DNA from: Burkholderia latens
GTDB lineage: Bacteria; Pseudomonadota; Gammaproteobacteria; Burkholderiales; Burkholderiaceae
DNA: 64,000 bases
Assembly: GCF_902499045.1 (NCBI RefSeq)
Contig: NZ_CABVPL010000037.1
Location: 1 to 64,000, forward strand
Direction of reading: 5' to 3'
The notes under the pieces: generated by a model
Told to the model about the DNA's origin: nothing
Seen by the model: the letters and a program-made list of their open reading frames with translations, nothing else
The model's database searches: none
Made by a program: the position numbers and the translations under genes
Shown here: positions 18,409-26,864 of the stretch, piece after piece
How positions within the stretch are numbered: position 1 is the stretch's first letter
Layout: the number at the start of each line of letters is the position of its first letter

Positions 18409-19710
18409 TCAGCCCTCCAGATGCGGCGGGTCGATCCGATCGACGTTGTCGGCGAGCCGCTCGCGCAGCATGCCGCGATCGATGTCGTGGACGCTGCCGC
18501 CATCCGCGAGATCGAACGCGTGCGCGGCCGCGGCGCCCATCGCGATGCACGGACCCATCACCCGCACGCTCGACAGTGCGGTCGCGTCCGCGTCGATGCA
18601 GCGGCCGACCGCGAGCAGGTTGTCCGCATCCTTCACGACGAGGCTGCCGAACGGCACGGTATGCAGATGGTCGTCGCCGAACGGCTTCCATTCATAGCCT
18701 TCGTCGCGATCGTGCAATTCGATCGGCCACGACGTGCGCGCGACCGCGTCCGGAAACTTCGTGGCGGCGACCACGTCTGTCGAGCGCAACTGCTGGGTGC
18801 CGACGATCCAGCGCGTCTGCCGGATGCCGGGCAACCCGTAGCTGCGGATGCGCGCGTTGCGATAGATGTGCGGATACTCGCCGCGCAGGAATTCGAACGC
18901 GCGGTCCGCCTGGTCGCGGCCGACGAGCGCGGTGCGCGACGCCGCCATCGGTTCGAGCGGCGTCTCGATGTGCGTCATGTTCGCAATGCCGATGTTGCGG
19001 CCACGGAAATAGAACACGAGGCCGTCCTTGCGCTCCAGCCCGTATGCGTGCGCCTTTTCCTCGACGCGCTCGCGAAATGCGGGCGGCGTCGGCAGATCGG
19101 TCTCGTCGAGGTTCTCGAGCACGATCATCTGCGTGCCGCGGATCGGCGTTTCCGGCTCCTGGCAGTCGAATCCCGCCAGCCACGTGAGCGCCGCATCGCC
19201 GCTCGCGTCGACGAAGCCGTCGGCCGCGATGCGCACGTCGCCGTAGCGTGTCGCGACGTCGAGCTCGCGCACGCGCCGCCCTTCGCGCACCGCGTCGCGC
19301 AACACGGCGCCGAGCACGACCGTGACGCCTGCGTCGAGAATCTTCTGCTCGATCCAGCGCGCGAGCGCGACTTCGTCGTACAGCACGACAGTCGTCAGCG
19401 GCCCTTCCTTGTAGTGCAGCGCGCCCTTCTCGCCGAGGTCGCGCAAGATGCCGTCCGCGATGCCGTGCGTCACCTGGAAGCGCTTCGGCCCGTTCGAGAA
19501 CAGCCCGCAGAACGTGCCGATGATCGAGTTGACCGCCTGACCGCCGAGCGCGGGCAGGCTGTCCACCAGCACGACCTTGCGGCCCAGCGCGGCCGCTTCG
19601 AGCGCGGCCGAGGTGCCGGCGATGCCCGCGCCGACGATGCACACGTCGGCGTCGAGTTTCCAGCCCGTCGGCCGGCCGTCGCGGCGGACGATACGAGTAC
19701 CAGTCTTCAA
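18409..19710 (-). CDS. FAD-dependent oxidoreductase (FAD_oxidored family)
   Basis: About 433 residues with an N-terminal FAD-binding fold DADVCIVGAGIAGTSAALEA (GxGxxG at 27-32) and LVDSLPALGGQAVNS, a family seen in dehydrogenases of organic acids. The C-terminal flavin block is DADNLLAVGRCIDADATALSSVR. AAGGAG lies just upstream of a TTG at 19710, which I take as the start; an in-frame ATG at 19734 is the alternative. It stands 58 bp after the AcnX small subunit in the same operon and could oxidise a hydroxy- or tricarboxylic acid. The substrate is unknown. Confidence 0.8.
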   Translation of the reverse strand: MKTGTRIVRRDGRPTGWKLDADVCIVGAGIAGTSAALEAAALGRKVVLVDSLPALGGQAVNSIIGTFCGLFSNGPKRFQVTHGIADGILRDLGEKGALHYKEGPLTTVVLYDEVALARWIEQKILDAGVTVVLGAVLRDAVREGRRVRELDVATRYGDVRIAADGFVDASGDAALTWLAGFDCQEPETPIRGTQMIVLENLDETDLPTPPAFRERVEEKAHAYGLERKDGLVFYFRGRNIGIANMTHIETPLEPMAASRTALVGRDQADRAFEFLRGEYPHIYRNARIRSYGLPGIRQTRWIVGTQQLRSTDVVAATKFPDAVARTSWPIELHDRDEGYEWKPFGDDHLHTVPFGSLVVKDADNLLAVGRCIDADATALSSVRVMGPCIAMGAAAAHAFDLADGGSVHDIDRGMLRERLADNVDRIDPPHLEG

Positions 19711-19768
19711 AACATTTTCTCCTTGAAAAACCATGGCGATGCCGCGCGAGCGAGCCTGGTCGCCGGAA

Positions 19769-20224
19769 TCACGCGCGGCCGCGTTTGAGCACCTCGACGA
19801 CGCCGTGCTCGGCATCGACGCGCACCCAGTCGCCCGTTTCGATCACGTCGAGCGGATCGATGTCGAAGTCGGTCAGCGACGGCGCGTGGCTCACCACCGC
19901 GCCGAGCGCGATCTTCGTGGTCATTTCGTTGAACAGCATCGCGGCCGGCGCGGTGCCGGCGATCCGCGCGATATGGAACTGGCTCGACCATCCGGACGAA
20001 CCCTTCGCGCCGGGAAACACCAGCACCTTGTTCGCGAAGCTCTGGCCGCGCAGTTCGTGACGCGTCTCGATGATCGTGCCGGTGCGCGGATCGATGCCGC
20101 CCCAGCCGGAGATGCGATCGCGCGTGACGAGCGCCTCGCCCTCGACGCAGCCGCCGACCACCTTGCGTCCGCGCAGCACGACCGGCGCGCCGGCCTTGCC
20201 CGTCATGTCGTGATTCGTGCTCAT
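19769..20224 (-). CDS. Aconitase X small (swivel-domain, DUF126) subunit
   Basis: A 151-residue protein with the DUF126/aconitase X swivel fold: VLRGRKVVGGCVEGEALVTR, GWGGIDPRTGTIIETRHELRG, then LVFPGAKGSSGWS, where the Ser-rich loop is the active-site segment of this family. It forms the enzyme with the large subunit encoded just upstream; the genes overlap by ATGA (20221-20224). In bacteria AcnX enzymes are cis-3-hydroxy-L-proline dehydratases; in archaea the homologue is mevalonate 5-phosphate dehydratase. The neighbours here do not include proline-pathway genes, so the substrate is open. Confidence 0.87.
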   Translation of the reverse strand: MSTNHDMTGKAGAPVVLRGRKVVGGCVEGEALVTRDRISGWGGIDPRTGTIIETRHELRGQSFANKVLVFPGAKGSSGWSSQFHIARIAGTAPAAMLFNEMTTKIALGAVVSHAPSLTDFDIDPLDVIETGDWVRVDAEHGVVEVLKRGRA

Positions 20225-21507
20225 CCGGCCAGCCCTCCGCTCCAGCGGCCGCTCACCGCGGCCTCGATACAGTCGGCCGTGGTGCCGAACCACGCCTGCA
20301 CGCCCATGATCGCCGGCAGGTAGTGCGCCTGCTTCGCCGAATCGAGCGCGACGACGCGCGTGCCCTTGGGCATCACGCGACCGATCGCCGAACACGTGTC
20401 GGTCATCAGCACCCCGCCTGCATCCTCGATCAGCTTCGTATAGCCGGCCTGGTCCGCGAGCTGGCGCGTCGCGCGCGCGGTGAAGATCCACAGTTCCGTG
20501 TTGGCGCCGATGCGGCGGCCGTCGAGCAACTGGCAAACCTCCCAGATCTGCTCGATCGAATAGTGCGGGCAGCCAAGCATCACGAAGTCGACTTGCGTAT
20601 CCTTCGCGGTGGTGTTGACGCGCTCGTACGCGATGCGCCGCTCGGCCGCGCCGTAGCGGATCGTCTCGAGCGGCTTGCGGCCGCGAAACGCTTCGTCGCG
20701 CGTGCGCGCTTCCGGCGTCTGGCCGACGATGTGGTACATCTCGACGCCGCCCGACGACGCCGCGGCCGCGCCGAAGTGCTTGAGCTTCGGCAGGTTCGGC
20801 ACGCCGCGTAGCCCGTCGATCACCGGAATGCGGTCCTGCACGAGTTCGCCGACGTAATAGCCGAGCAGCCCCCAGTCCTGCACCGTCTCCACGTCGACGT
20901 CGAGTTCGATCAGATGCGTGCCGCCGCGGTTTTCGTCGAGGTGCAGCCCCCAGTACGGAATCTTGCCCGTCAGCATCGCGGCGCCGGTACTCTCGCGCCC
21001 TTCGGCATTGGTGCGCGCGCCGAGCACCGCGTTGATGTAGATCACCGCCGACGACTCCATCCACGCGCAGTGCTCGCCGCGCACCGGCACGTTGCCGGTC
21101 AGGTACGGCGCGCAGGTGTTGAGCGGCTGGATGCCGAGCCGCCCCGTGAACGCCTCGCCCTGGCGGTACAGCTTCACGATCTCGCCGTCGATGCCCTGAC
21201 GCTGCGCATGCTGCGGATCGAGCCCCTGCTGCAGATGGCTGCTGAAGACCTTCGCCTTCGGCACCTCGACCACCTCGGGGCTGTCGAGATTGAATTCGGA
21301 AAACACCGCGTCGAGGCCGCCGTGCTTTGCCGCGTAATCGCGCAGGAATGGCATCGTCGCGCCGACCGTGCCGCATACGTTGTTGGTGTCCACCAGGCGG
21401 GATGCGCCGAGCGCTTCGCCGTAGCGCACCAGCAGATCCATCGCGCGCTGCACGGCCGCGCCGTCGCGGCCGTCGAGCATCGCCCGTTCGTCGTCGTTCA
21501 ACTGCAT
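20221..21507 (-). CDS. Aconitase X large (catalytic) subunit
   Basis: A 428-residue catalytic subunit with AcnX hallmarks: NNVCGTVGAT with Cys45 as a likely Fe-S ligand, FSEFNLDSPEVVEVP, MESSAVIYINAVLGARTNAEG, LGCPHYSIEQI and MTDTCSAIGRVMP, the last two giving further conserved cysteines. It is the separate-subunit type, not the fused single-chain type. It starts directly after the dioxygenase stop (21508) and overlaps the small subunit, so these genes are translated together. Reaction type: dehydration of a hydroxylated acid; exact substrate unknown. Confidence 0.88.
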   Translation of the reverse strand: MQLNDDERAMLDGRDGAAVQRAMDLLVRYGEALGASRLVDTNNVCGTVGATMPFLRDYAAKHGGLDAVFSEFNLDSPEVVEVPKAKVFSSHLQQGLDPQHAQRQGIDGEIVKLYRQGEAFTGRLGIQPLNTCAPYLTGNVPVRGEHCAWMESSAVIYINAVLGARTNAEGRESTGAAMLTGKIPYWGLHLDENRGGTHLIELDVDVETVQDWGLLGYYVGELVQDRIPVIDGLRGVPNLPKLKHFGAAAASSGGVEMYHIVGQTPEARTRDEAFRGRKPLETIRYGAAERRIAYERVNTTAKDTQVDFVMLGCPHYSIEQIWEVCQLLDGRRIGANTELWIFTARATRQLADQAGYTKLIEDAGGVLMTDTCSAIGRVMPKGTRVVALDSAKQAHYLPAIMGVQAWFGTTADCIEAAVSGRWSGGLAG

Positions 21508-22425
21508 TCAGTGTGCCCCCTGTGCAGGTTCGAGTGGCTCCGCCTGCGCCGCCGCGTGCCGGTCGACGTCGATCGTCGTCGCGCGCCGCAGCTCGCGGCG
21601 CACCGACAGATCGTGACGGCGGCCGCGGTGCAACGTGCAGCGGTTGTCCCAGATCACGAGATCGCCGGGCAGCCAGCGATGCGAATACACGAAACGGCGG
21701 GCGGTCGCATGTTCGAGCAGATCCATCAGCATCACGCGGCCTTCGGCCAGCGTGCGACCGACGACATGCGTCGCGTGCGCGCCGATGAACAGATGCCGGC
21801 GCCCCGACCCGGCGTGCTCGCGCACCAGGGGCCAGCGCACCGGCGGCAGCGCGTTGCGCTGCTCGTCGTCGTAGTCGGTGTCGCCGAGCAGAAATCGCGA
21901 GTGCAGCGCGTAGTGCTCCGCTTCGAGCCCTTCGAGTTCGCGCTGCTCGCGAGGGTCGAGCGCATCCCACGCGGCGCGCATGTCCGCGAACTCGGTCTCG
22001 CCGCCCCACTCCGGCACGATCACCGCATGCAGCATCGAATAGCGCGCCGCCGGCTGCTGGAACGAACTGTCGCTGTGCCACAGCTGGTTCGCGAGATTGC
22101 CGACGATGCGCCGGTGAGCGCGGTCCGCGATCTGTCCGGATTCGTCCACGTTCGAGATGTCCGCGAGCTCCTGGTATGCGAGCCGCGCATGCGGGCGCGC
22201 TACGCGCTTGAAGCCCAGATCGAGCGGTCCGAGGGCGCGCGCGAACGTGAGCTGCTGGTCCTGCGTGAGCGGCTGACCGCGGAACACCAGCACCGCGTAG
22301 CGGTTCATCGCCGCGTCGATCGCGGATGCGAGCGGTTCGGAAACGGGCGCCGTCAGATCGATGCCGCTCGCGAGACCGACGAAATCCGGACGCGCGGCGT
22401 CAATGGGAACGACTTCAAGCGACAT
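21508..22425 (-). CDS. TauD/TfdA-family Fe(II)/2-oxoglutarate dioxygenase
   Basis: A 305-residue dioxygenase. The iron triad is His117 and Asp119 in LWHSDSSF plus His266 in DNRCTLHRGRR; a downstream Arg cluster (RRELRRAT, about 277-281) should bind 2-oxoglutarate. CAGGAG precedes the ATG at 22425. Family members hydroxylate carboxylates, sulfonates or aryloxyacetates such as 2,4-D. It overlaps the upstream MFS gene by 11 bp and abuts the AcnX large subunit, suggesting it adds the hydroxyl group that the dehydratases later remove (inference). Confidence 0.9.
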   Translation of the reverse strand: MSLEVVPIDAARPDFVGLASGIDLTAPVSEPLASAIDAAMNRYAVLVFRGQPLTQDQQLTFARALGPLDLGFKRVARPHARLAYQELADISNVDESGQIADRAHRRIVGNLANQLWHSDSSFQQPAARYSMLHAVIVPEWGGETEFADMRAAWDALDPREQRELEGLEAEHYALHSRFLLGDTDYDDEQRNALPPVRWPLVREHAGSGRRHLFIGAHATHVVGRTLAEGRVMLMDLLEHATARRFVYSHRWLPGDLVIWDNRCTLHRGRRHDLSVRRELRRATTIDVDRHAAAQAEPLEPAQGAH

Positions 22426-23797
22426 GGGCTGCTCCTGTTTGAGCGTTATCCGGCGCGGCATCGTCGCCGCGACGATGCAGGCGGCCGAGCGCGAATGCGA
22501 GCAGCGCGACGAACGCGACCGGCACCGCGCCGAGGAAGAACATCTGCTCGACCGGCAGATGCGCGGACATCAGCATCCCGCCGATCATCGGCCCGGCGAT
22601 CGCGCCGATCTTCTGGATGCCGACCGCCGCGCCGGTGCCTTTCGCCCGCAGTGCGGTCGGATAGACGAGTGCCGCGACCGCGTTCAGGCCAAACTGCGTG
22701 CCGACCACCGTGAAGCCGGTCAGAAACACCGCCGCGATCAGGATCGGGCCGGGCAGTCCGGTGCCGAGCAGCGCGACGAGTGGCGTGCCGACGAGCGGCA
22801 GCACGGTGATGATGATGGCGCCGCGCGTGTCGACGAAGCGCATCAGCGCGAGCCCGCCGAGCGTGCCGCCAAGCTGGAACATCGTCGACACGAGCGCCGC
22901 CTCGCGCGGTGCGAGCCCCACGCTTTCGATCAGCACGGGCAGCCAGCTGCTGAGAAAAAACAGCGCCATCGAGTTCGCGATGTAGACGGCCCACAAAACG
23001 GGCGTCAGCGCGCGCAGCCGGCCCGCGAACAGCAGCCGCAGCGAGCCGTCGCGGCCGCTGTCGTGTGCGTGCCCCGGCGAAGCGCCGCCGATCACGAAGC
23101 GCGCATGCGGCGCGACGGCAAAACCCGGCGCGATCCGCGCGACGATGCGCGCGACGTCGGCATGACGGCCCTTGAGCGTCAGGAAGCGGATCGACTCCGG
23201 CACCGCGAACCACAACATCGCGGCCGACACGAGCGGCGCGATGCCGCCGATCACGAACACCACCTGCCAGCCGAACTTCGGCACGAACCACGCCGACACG
23301 AGACCGCCCACGCTGCTGCCGATCGTGTAGCCGCTGTACATCAGCGTGACCCACGTCGCGCGCCAGCGCTTCGGCGCGAACTCCGTCGTGTACGCGATCG
23401 CGTTCGGCACCACGCCGCCGATGCCGATCCCGGCCAGAAAGCGCAGCACGAGCAGCTGTTCGAGGCCGGTCGCGCGCGACGCGGCGAGCGTGAAGCCCGC
23501 GAGCACGACGCTGCCGATCACGATCATGCGTTTGCGGCCGATCACGTCGCCGAGATAGCCGAGCACGAACGCGCCGATCATCGTGCCGAATACGAATGCG
23601 CCGAACACCGGGCCGAGCACGCCATGTTCGAGGTGCCACGCGCGGCTGAGCGCCGGCGCCGCGAACGCCATCGCGGCAAGGTCGTAGCCCTCGGTCATCA
23701 TCATCACGCCCATCGCGACGATCAACAGCACGCCGAAGCGGGCGGTCTGGTGGCGCTCGATCACCGTGCCGATGTCGATTACGGTTTCGCCGCTCAT
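22415..23797 (-). CDS. MFS transporter, AAHS family (second copy)
   Basis: A 460-residue carrier with about 12 hydrophobic helices and AAHS signatures MMTEGYDLAAMAFAAPAL and GYLGDVIGRKRMI. It is a paralogue of the carrier at 16839-18242, with the same layout and many shared blocks (WHLEHGVLGPVFGA against WHIERSVLGPVFGA). Start and stop overlap or nearly abut the flanking operon genes (1 bp to the dehydratase, 11-bp overlap with the dioxygenase). Two carriers in one operon suggest two substrates or an import and export pair. Confidence 0.9.
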   Translation of the reverse strand: MSGETVIDIGTVIERHQTARFGVLLIVAMGVMMMTEGYDLAAMAFAAPALSRAWHLEHGVLGPVFGAFVFGTMIGAFVLGYLGDVIGRKRMIVIGSVVLAGFTLAASRATGLEQLLVLRFLAGIGIGGVVPNAIAYTTEFAPKRWRATWVTLMYSGYTIGSSVGGLVSAWFVPKFGWQVVFVIGGIAPLVSAAMLWFAVPESIRFLTLKGRHADVARIVARIAPGFAVAPHARFVIGGASPGHAHDSGRDGSLRLLFAGRLRALTPVLWAVYIANSMALFFLSSWLPVLIESVGLAPREAALVSTMFQLGGTLGGLALMRFVDTRGAIIITVLPLVGTPLVALLGTGLPGPILIAAVFLTGFTVVGTQFGLNAVAALVYPTALRAKGTGAAVGIQKIGAIAGPMIGGMLMSAHLPVEQMFFLGAVPVAFVALLAFALGRLHRRGDDAAPDNAQTGAAHVA

Positions 23798-23798
23798 G

Positions 23799-25514
23799 TC
23801 AACGCTCCCGCGCCGGCCGGTCCGCGCCGAGCACCGCGCCTTGCGGCATCGTGCCGACCGTCGCGCGGTAGATTTTCAGCCAGCCGGTGTCGTTGACCGG
23901 CGCCGGACGCTGCCACGCCGCGCAGCGGCGCGCCAGCTCGGCTTCGTCGACCCTCAGGTCGCACACGCGCCGGTCCAGGTCGATTTCGATCGTGTCGCCG
24001 TCCTCGACGAACGCGAGCGGCCCGCCGGTCGCGGCTTCCGGAGATACTTCCGCGACCACCAGCCCCTTGCAGACGAGCCCCGACAGATGCCCGTCGGTGA
24101 GCATCGCGACCTGCTCGGACAGGCCCGCGCCGTCGATCGCGAACACCACGCGCGACGCGCCGCCGCCCATCGCCGGGCCGCCGCACACGCCCGCGCCGCG
24201 CATCACGACGACCTTGCCCGGCCGCACGCGGCCGTCCTTGATCGCGGCGATCGCATCGTCGGAAGTCGAGAAGCAGATCGCTTCGCCGGTGAACGCGCGT
24301 TGCTTGGTCGGCGAGATGCCGAATTTGACGATGCCCGCCTGCGGCGCGAGGTTGCCGCGCACCAGTACGATGGCCGGATGGTTCGCGAACGGGCGCTGCG
24401 GCGGGCGGATCACGTCGTCGTCGGCGATCGTCGCATCGGCCAGGTTGTCCTTCACGGTGCGCCCGGTCACCGTCAGCGCATCGACGTCGAGCCACGCTTC
24501 GAGCCGCTTCATCACGCCGCGCCCGCCGCCGGCCGCCTCCAGTTGCTCGATCGTGTGCGAGCCGACCGGGCGCACGCCGGTCAGCACCGGGATGTGCGCG
24601 GCGAATTGCTCGAACAGCGCATACACGTCGACGTCGAGCTGGCCCTCGGCCGCGATCGCCTGCAAGTGCTTGACCGTATTGATCGAGCCGCCGACCGCGA
24701 GCACCGTCTTCACCGCATTCGCGAACGCGCCGCGCGTGAGGATGTCGCGCGGCTTCAGGTCGTCGCGCACCATCTCGACGATGCGCGCGCCGGCGTCGCG
24801 CACGAACGCGAACATCCTGTCGCTGTTGGCGGCGACCGGCGTGCTGCCGGGCAACGACATGCCGAGCGCCTCGCTGACCATGTGCATCGAGTTCGCGGTG
24901 CCGAGGCCCGAGCACACGCCGGGGCCGCGAATCGCGTTCTGGCTCATGCCGATCAGGTCCTCGACGGGCAATTTGCCGGTCAGCGCATGCATCGCGCCGA
25001 CGAACACGTCCTCGATATCCACGTGCTCGCCGCGATATTCGCCGCTCGGCTGATAGCCGCACGCGACGACGATGCTCGGGATATTCAGCCGCGCGGCGGC
25101 CATCAACTGGCCCGGCACGGTCTTGTCGCACGACGCGAGGCACACCATGCCGTCGAGCTGCGCGCCCTCGACGGCTACTTCGATGTCGTTCGTGACGAGA
25201 TCGCGCGCGGCCAGCATGTACGCGCCACGGGCGCCCGCGCCGGTGATGAAGTCGCTGGGCGCCGCGGTGCGGATCTCGAACGGCAGCGCGCCCGCGGCGC
25301 GGATCGCCTGTTTGAGTTGCACGGCGATGCCGTCGAGATGGCTGAAGCAGGTGGCGAGTTCGGACGACGAATTGACGATGGCGATCTTCGGCTTGTCGAG
25401 GTCCTCCTCGCTGATGCCGAGATTGCGCCACTGGGCGGCGCGCACCGCGCCGAGGTAGGAACCGCGCGGGAAATTGCTGCGCAACGGGCGTTGCGGCTTG
25501 CGTCCATCGGACAT
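23799..25514 (-). CDS. IlvD/Edd-family dehydratase
   Basis: A 571-residue Fe-S dehydratase of the dihydroxy-acid/phosphogluconate/sugar-acid dehydratase family. Candidate cluster cysteines are Cys56 (ATCFSHLD), Cys129 (ASCDKTVPG) and Cys201 (GVCSGLGTANSM); the C-terminal block DGHLSGLVCKGLVVAEVSPEA is also typical. AAGGAG precedes the ATG at 25514. It is the first gene of the eight-gene minus-strand operon. The catabolic setting and the house-keeping-unlike motif wording suggest an aldonic or other hydroxy-acid dehydratase, not the biosynthetic IlvD. Confidence 0.87.
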   Translation of the reverse strand: MSDGRKPQRPLRSNFPRGSYLGAVRAAQWRNLGISEEDLDKPKIAIVNSSSELATCFSHLDGIAVQLKQAIRAAGALPFEIRTAAPSDFITGAGARGAYMLAARDLVTNDIEVAVEGAQLDGMVCLASCDKTVPGQLMAAARLNIPSIVVACGYQPSGEYRGEHVDIEDVFVGAMHALTGKLPVEDLIGMSQNAIRGPGVCSGLGTANSMHMVSEALGMSLPGSTPVAANSDRMFAFVRDAGARIVEMVRDDLKPRDILTRGAFANAVKTVLAVGGSINTVKHLQAIAAEGQLDVDVYALFEQFAAHIPVLTGVRPVGSHTIEQLEAAGGGRGVMKRLEAWLDVDALTVTGRTVKDNLADATIADDDVIRPPQRPFANHPAIVLVRGNLAPQAGIVKFGISPTKQRAFTGEAICFSTSDDAIAAIKDGRVRPGKVVVMRGAGVCGGPAMGGGASRVVFAIDGAGLSEQVAMLTDGHLSGLVCKGLVVAEVSPEAATGGPLAFVEDGDTIEIDLDRRVCDLRVDEAELARRCAAWQRPAPVNDTGWLKIYRATVGTMPQGAVLGADRPARER

Positions 25515-25602
25515 GGTGTCTCACTCCTTTGTTGTGGAAACCATGTTAGGAAGCGCGATAAAATCCGTCAATTATGTAATGTCGATAGGTATCATCCAAA
25601 CC
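25515..25602. promoter_or_regulatory. Divergent promoter region between operon and LysR gene
   Basis: These 88 bp separate the dehydratase operon (minus) from its LysR regulator (plus), the usual layout for LTTR control. The block 25560-25600 is AT-rich and contains GATAGGTATC (25584-25593), a GATA-N2-TATC dyad, as a candidate LysR site. Confidence 0.5.
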
Positions 25603-26565
25603 ATGGATATTCGTCAGGTCGACTTGAATCTGCTGAAAGTGTTCGATGCGCTGCTGAAAAAGCGCCATGTGACACAGGCGGGCGTAAGCATCGGGCTCAG
25701 CCAGCCGGCGATGAGCTACGCGTTATCGAAGCTGCGCGAGCTGTTCGAGGATCCGCTGTTCGTGCGGACCGGCCACGGCATGGAGCCGACCCCGCGCGCG
25801 CAGGCGCTCGGCGATCCGGTCGCGCGGCTACTGGATCTGGTGCAGACCGAAATCCTGCCGATGCCCGAGTTCCGCCCCGCCGAGTCGTCGCGAAACTTCG
25901 TGCTGTGCATGTCCGACATCGGCGAAATGGTGTTTCTGCCGCGCTTGCAAAGCTATCTCGACAAGACCGCGCCGCACGTGAGCATCAAGACCGTCGCGCT
26001 GAGCATGCCGGAGCTGGAGGAAGGGCTGGCGAGCGGCGACGTCGACGTCGCGATCGGCTACTTTCCGGGCCTGAACAGCGAATCGCTGAAGCGCAAGGCG
26101 CTGTACCGGCATTCGTATCTGTGTATCGCGCGCGACGACCATCCGGAAATCGGCGACACGCTGTCGCTCGAACAGTACCGCGCCGCGCAGCATGTGCTCG
26201 TGCATCCCGAAGGCCGCGAGCAGGACGTGCTCGCTCGCACGCACGAGCGCCTCGGGATTCGCGTCAACGTACGCTTCAGTGTGCCCCGCTTTATCGGCGT
26301 GCCGTTCGTCGTCGCCGGCTCGGACATGATTGCGGCGGTGCCGCAGGCCGTCGGGCGGCGTTTCGCGGAGTTCGTGAACGTCAAGCTGTTGCCGCTGCCC
26401 TTCCCCGCGCCCACGTACGAGCTTCATCTGCACTGGCATCCGCGCTTTCATCACGAGCCGGCCAACCGCTGGATTCGCGACGCGATGAGCGAACTCGTCA
26501 AAGGCCCGCTGCAGCACGAGCCGTTGCCGAATACGAAGCGGATGCGCTTGACGCGGACGCGATAG
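25603..26565 (+). CDS. LysR-family regulator (NodD/LinR-like)
   Basis: A 320-residue LTTR starting MDIRQVDLNLLKVFDALLKK, with the recognition helix LSQPAMSYALSKLRELFEDPLF and the RTGHGMEPTPRA linker typical of the NodD/NahR/LinR branch. The effector domain carries SYLCIARDDHPEIG and VPFVVAGSDMIAAVPQ. ATG at 25603 is preferred, as the longer in-frame version starts inside the divergent promoter. It lies back to back with the dehydratase operon and is its probable activator. The next 299 bp (26566-26864) hold nothing I can support. Confidence 0.88.
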   Translation: MDIRQVDLNLLKVFDALLKKRHVTQAGVSIGLSQPAMSYALSKLRELFEDPLFVRTGHGMEPTPRAQALGDPVARLLDLVQTEILPMPEFRPAESSRNFVLCMSDIGEMVFLPRLQSYLDKTAPHVSIKTVALSMPELEEGLASGDVDVAIGYFPGLNSESLKRKALYRHSYLCIARDDHPEIGDTLSLEQYRAAQHVLVHPEGREQDVLARTHERLGIRVNVRFSVPRFIGVPFVVAGSDMIAAVPQAVGRRFAEFVNVKLLPLPFPAPTYELHLHWHPRFHHEPANRWIRDAMSELVKGPLQHEPLPNTKRMRLTRTR

Positions 26566-26864
26566 CGCGCGGTGTCGCGGCGCGCCCCGCGTGACGGCCG
26601 TGCGGGTCGCGCGGCGCGGGCCGAATTCGTCCCGGCTGCAAGGACACGAAGCGCATGCGCCCGTGGCCGGCGGCCCACGCCTCTCGGCGCGGGCGGATAT
26701 GGGATGGAAGAACATGACGTGGCGCATGCTGATCGGCGTCCACGGCCTCGGCTGCCTGCTCGACGCGAAAATATTTGCATGCGGCGGGCAGATCGCGCCG
26801 CTGCACGGGACGTTCCGCGACGGCAGCCCGGCTTCGATATGACGAAATCGAAACCGGCGAACCG

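Noticed and set aside
19769-22081. Single 770-residue fusion covering AcnX large and small regions
   Set aside because: Its first 610 residues are an off-frame shadow; the real large subunit is in another frame and overlaps the small subunit by ATGA.
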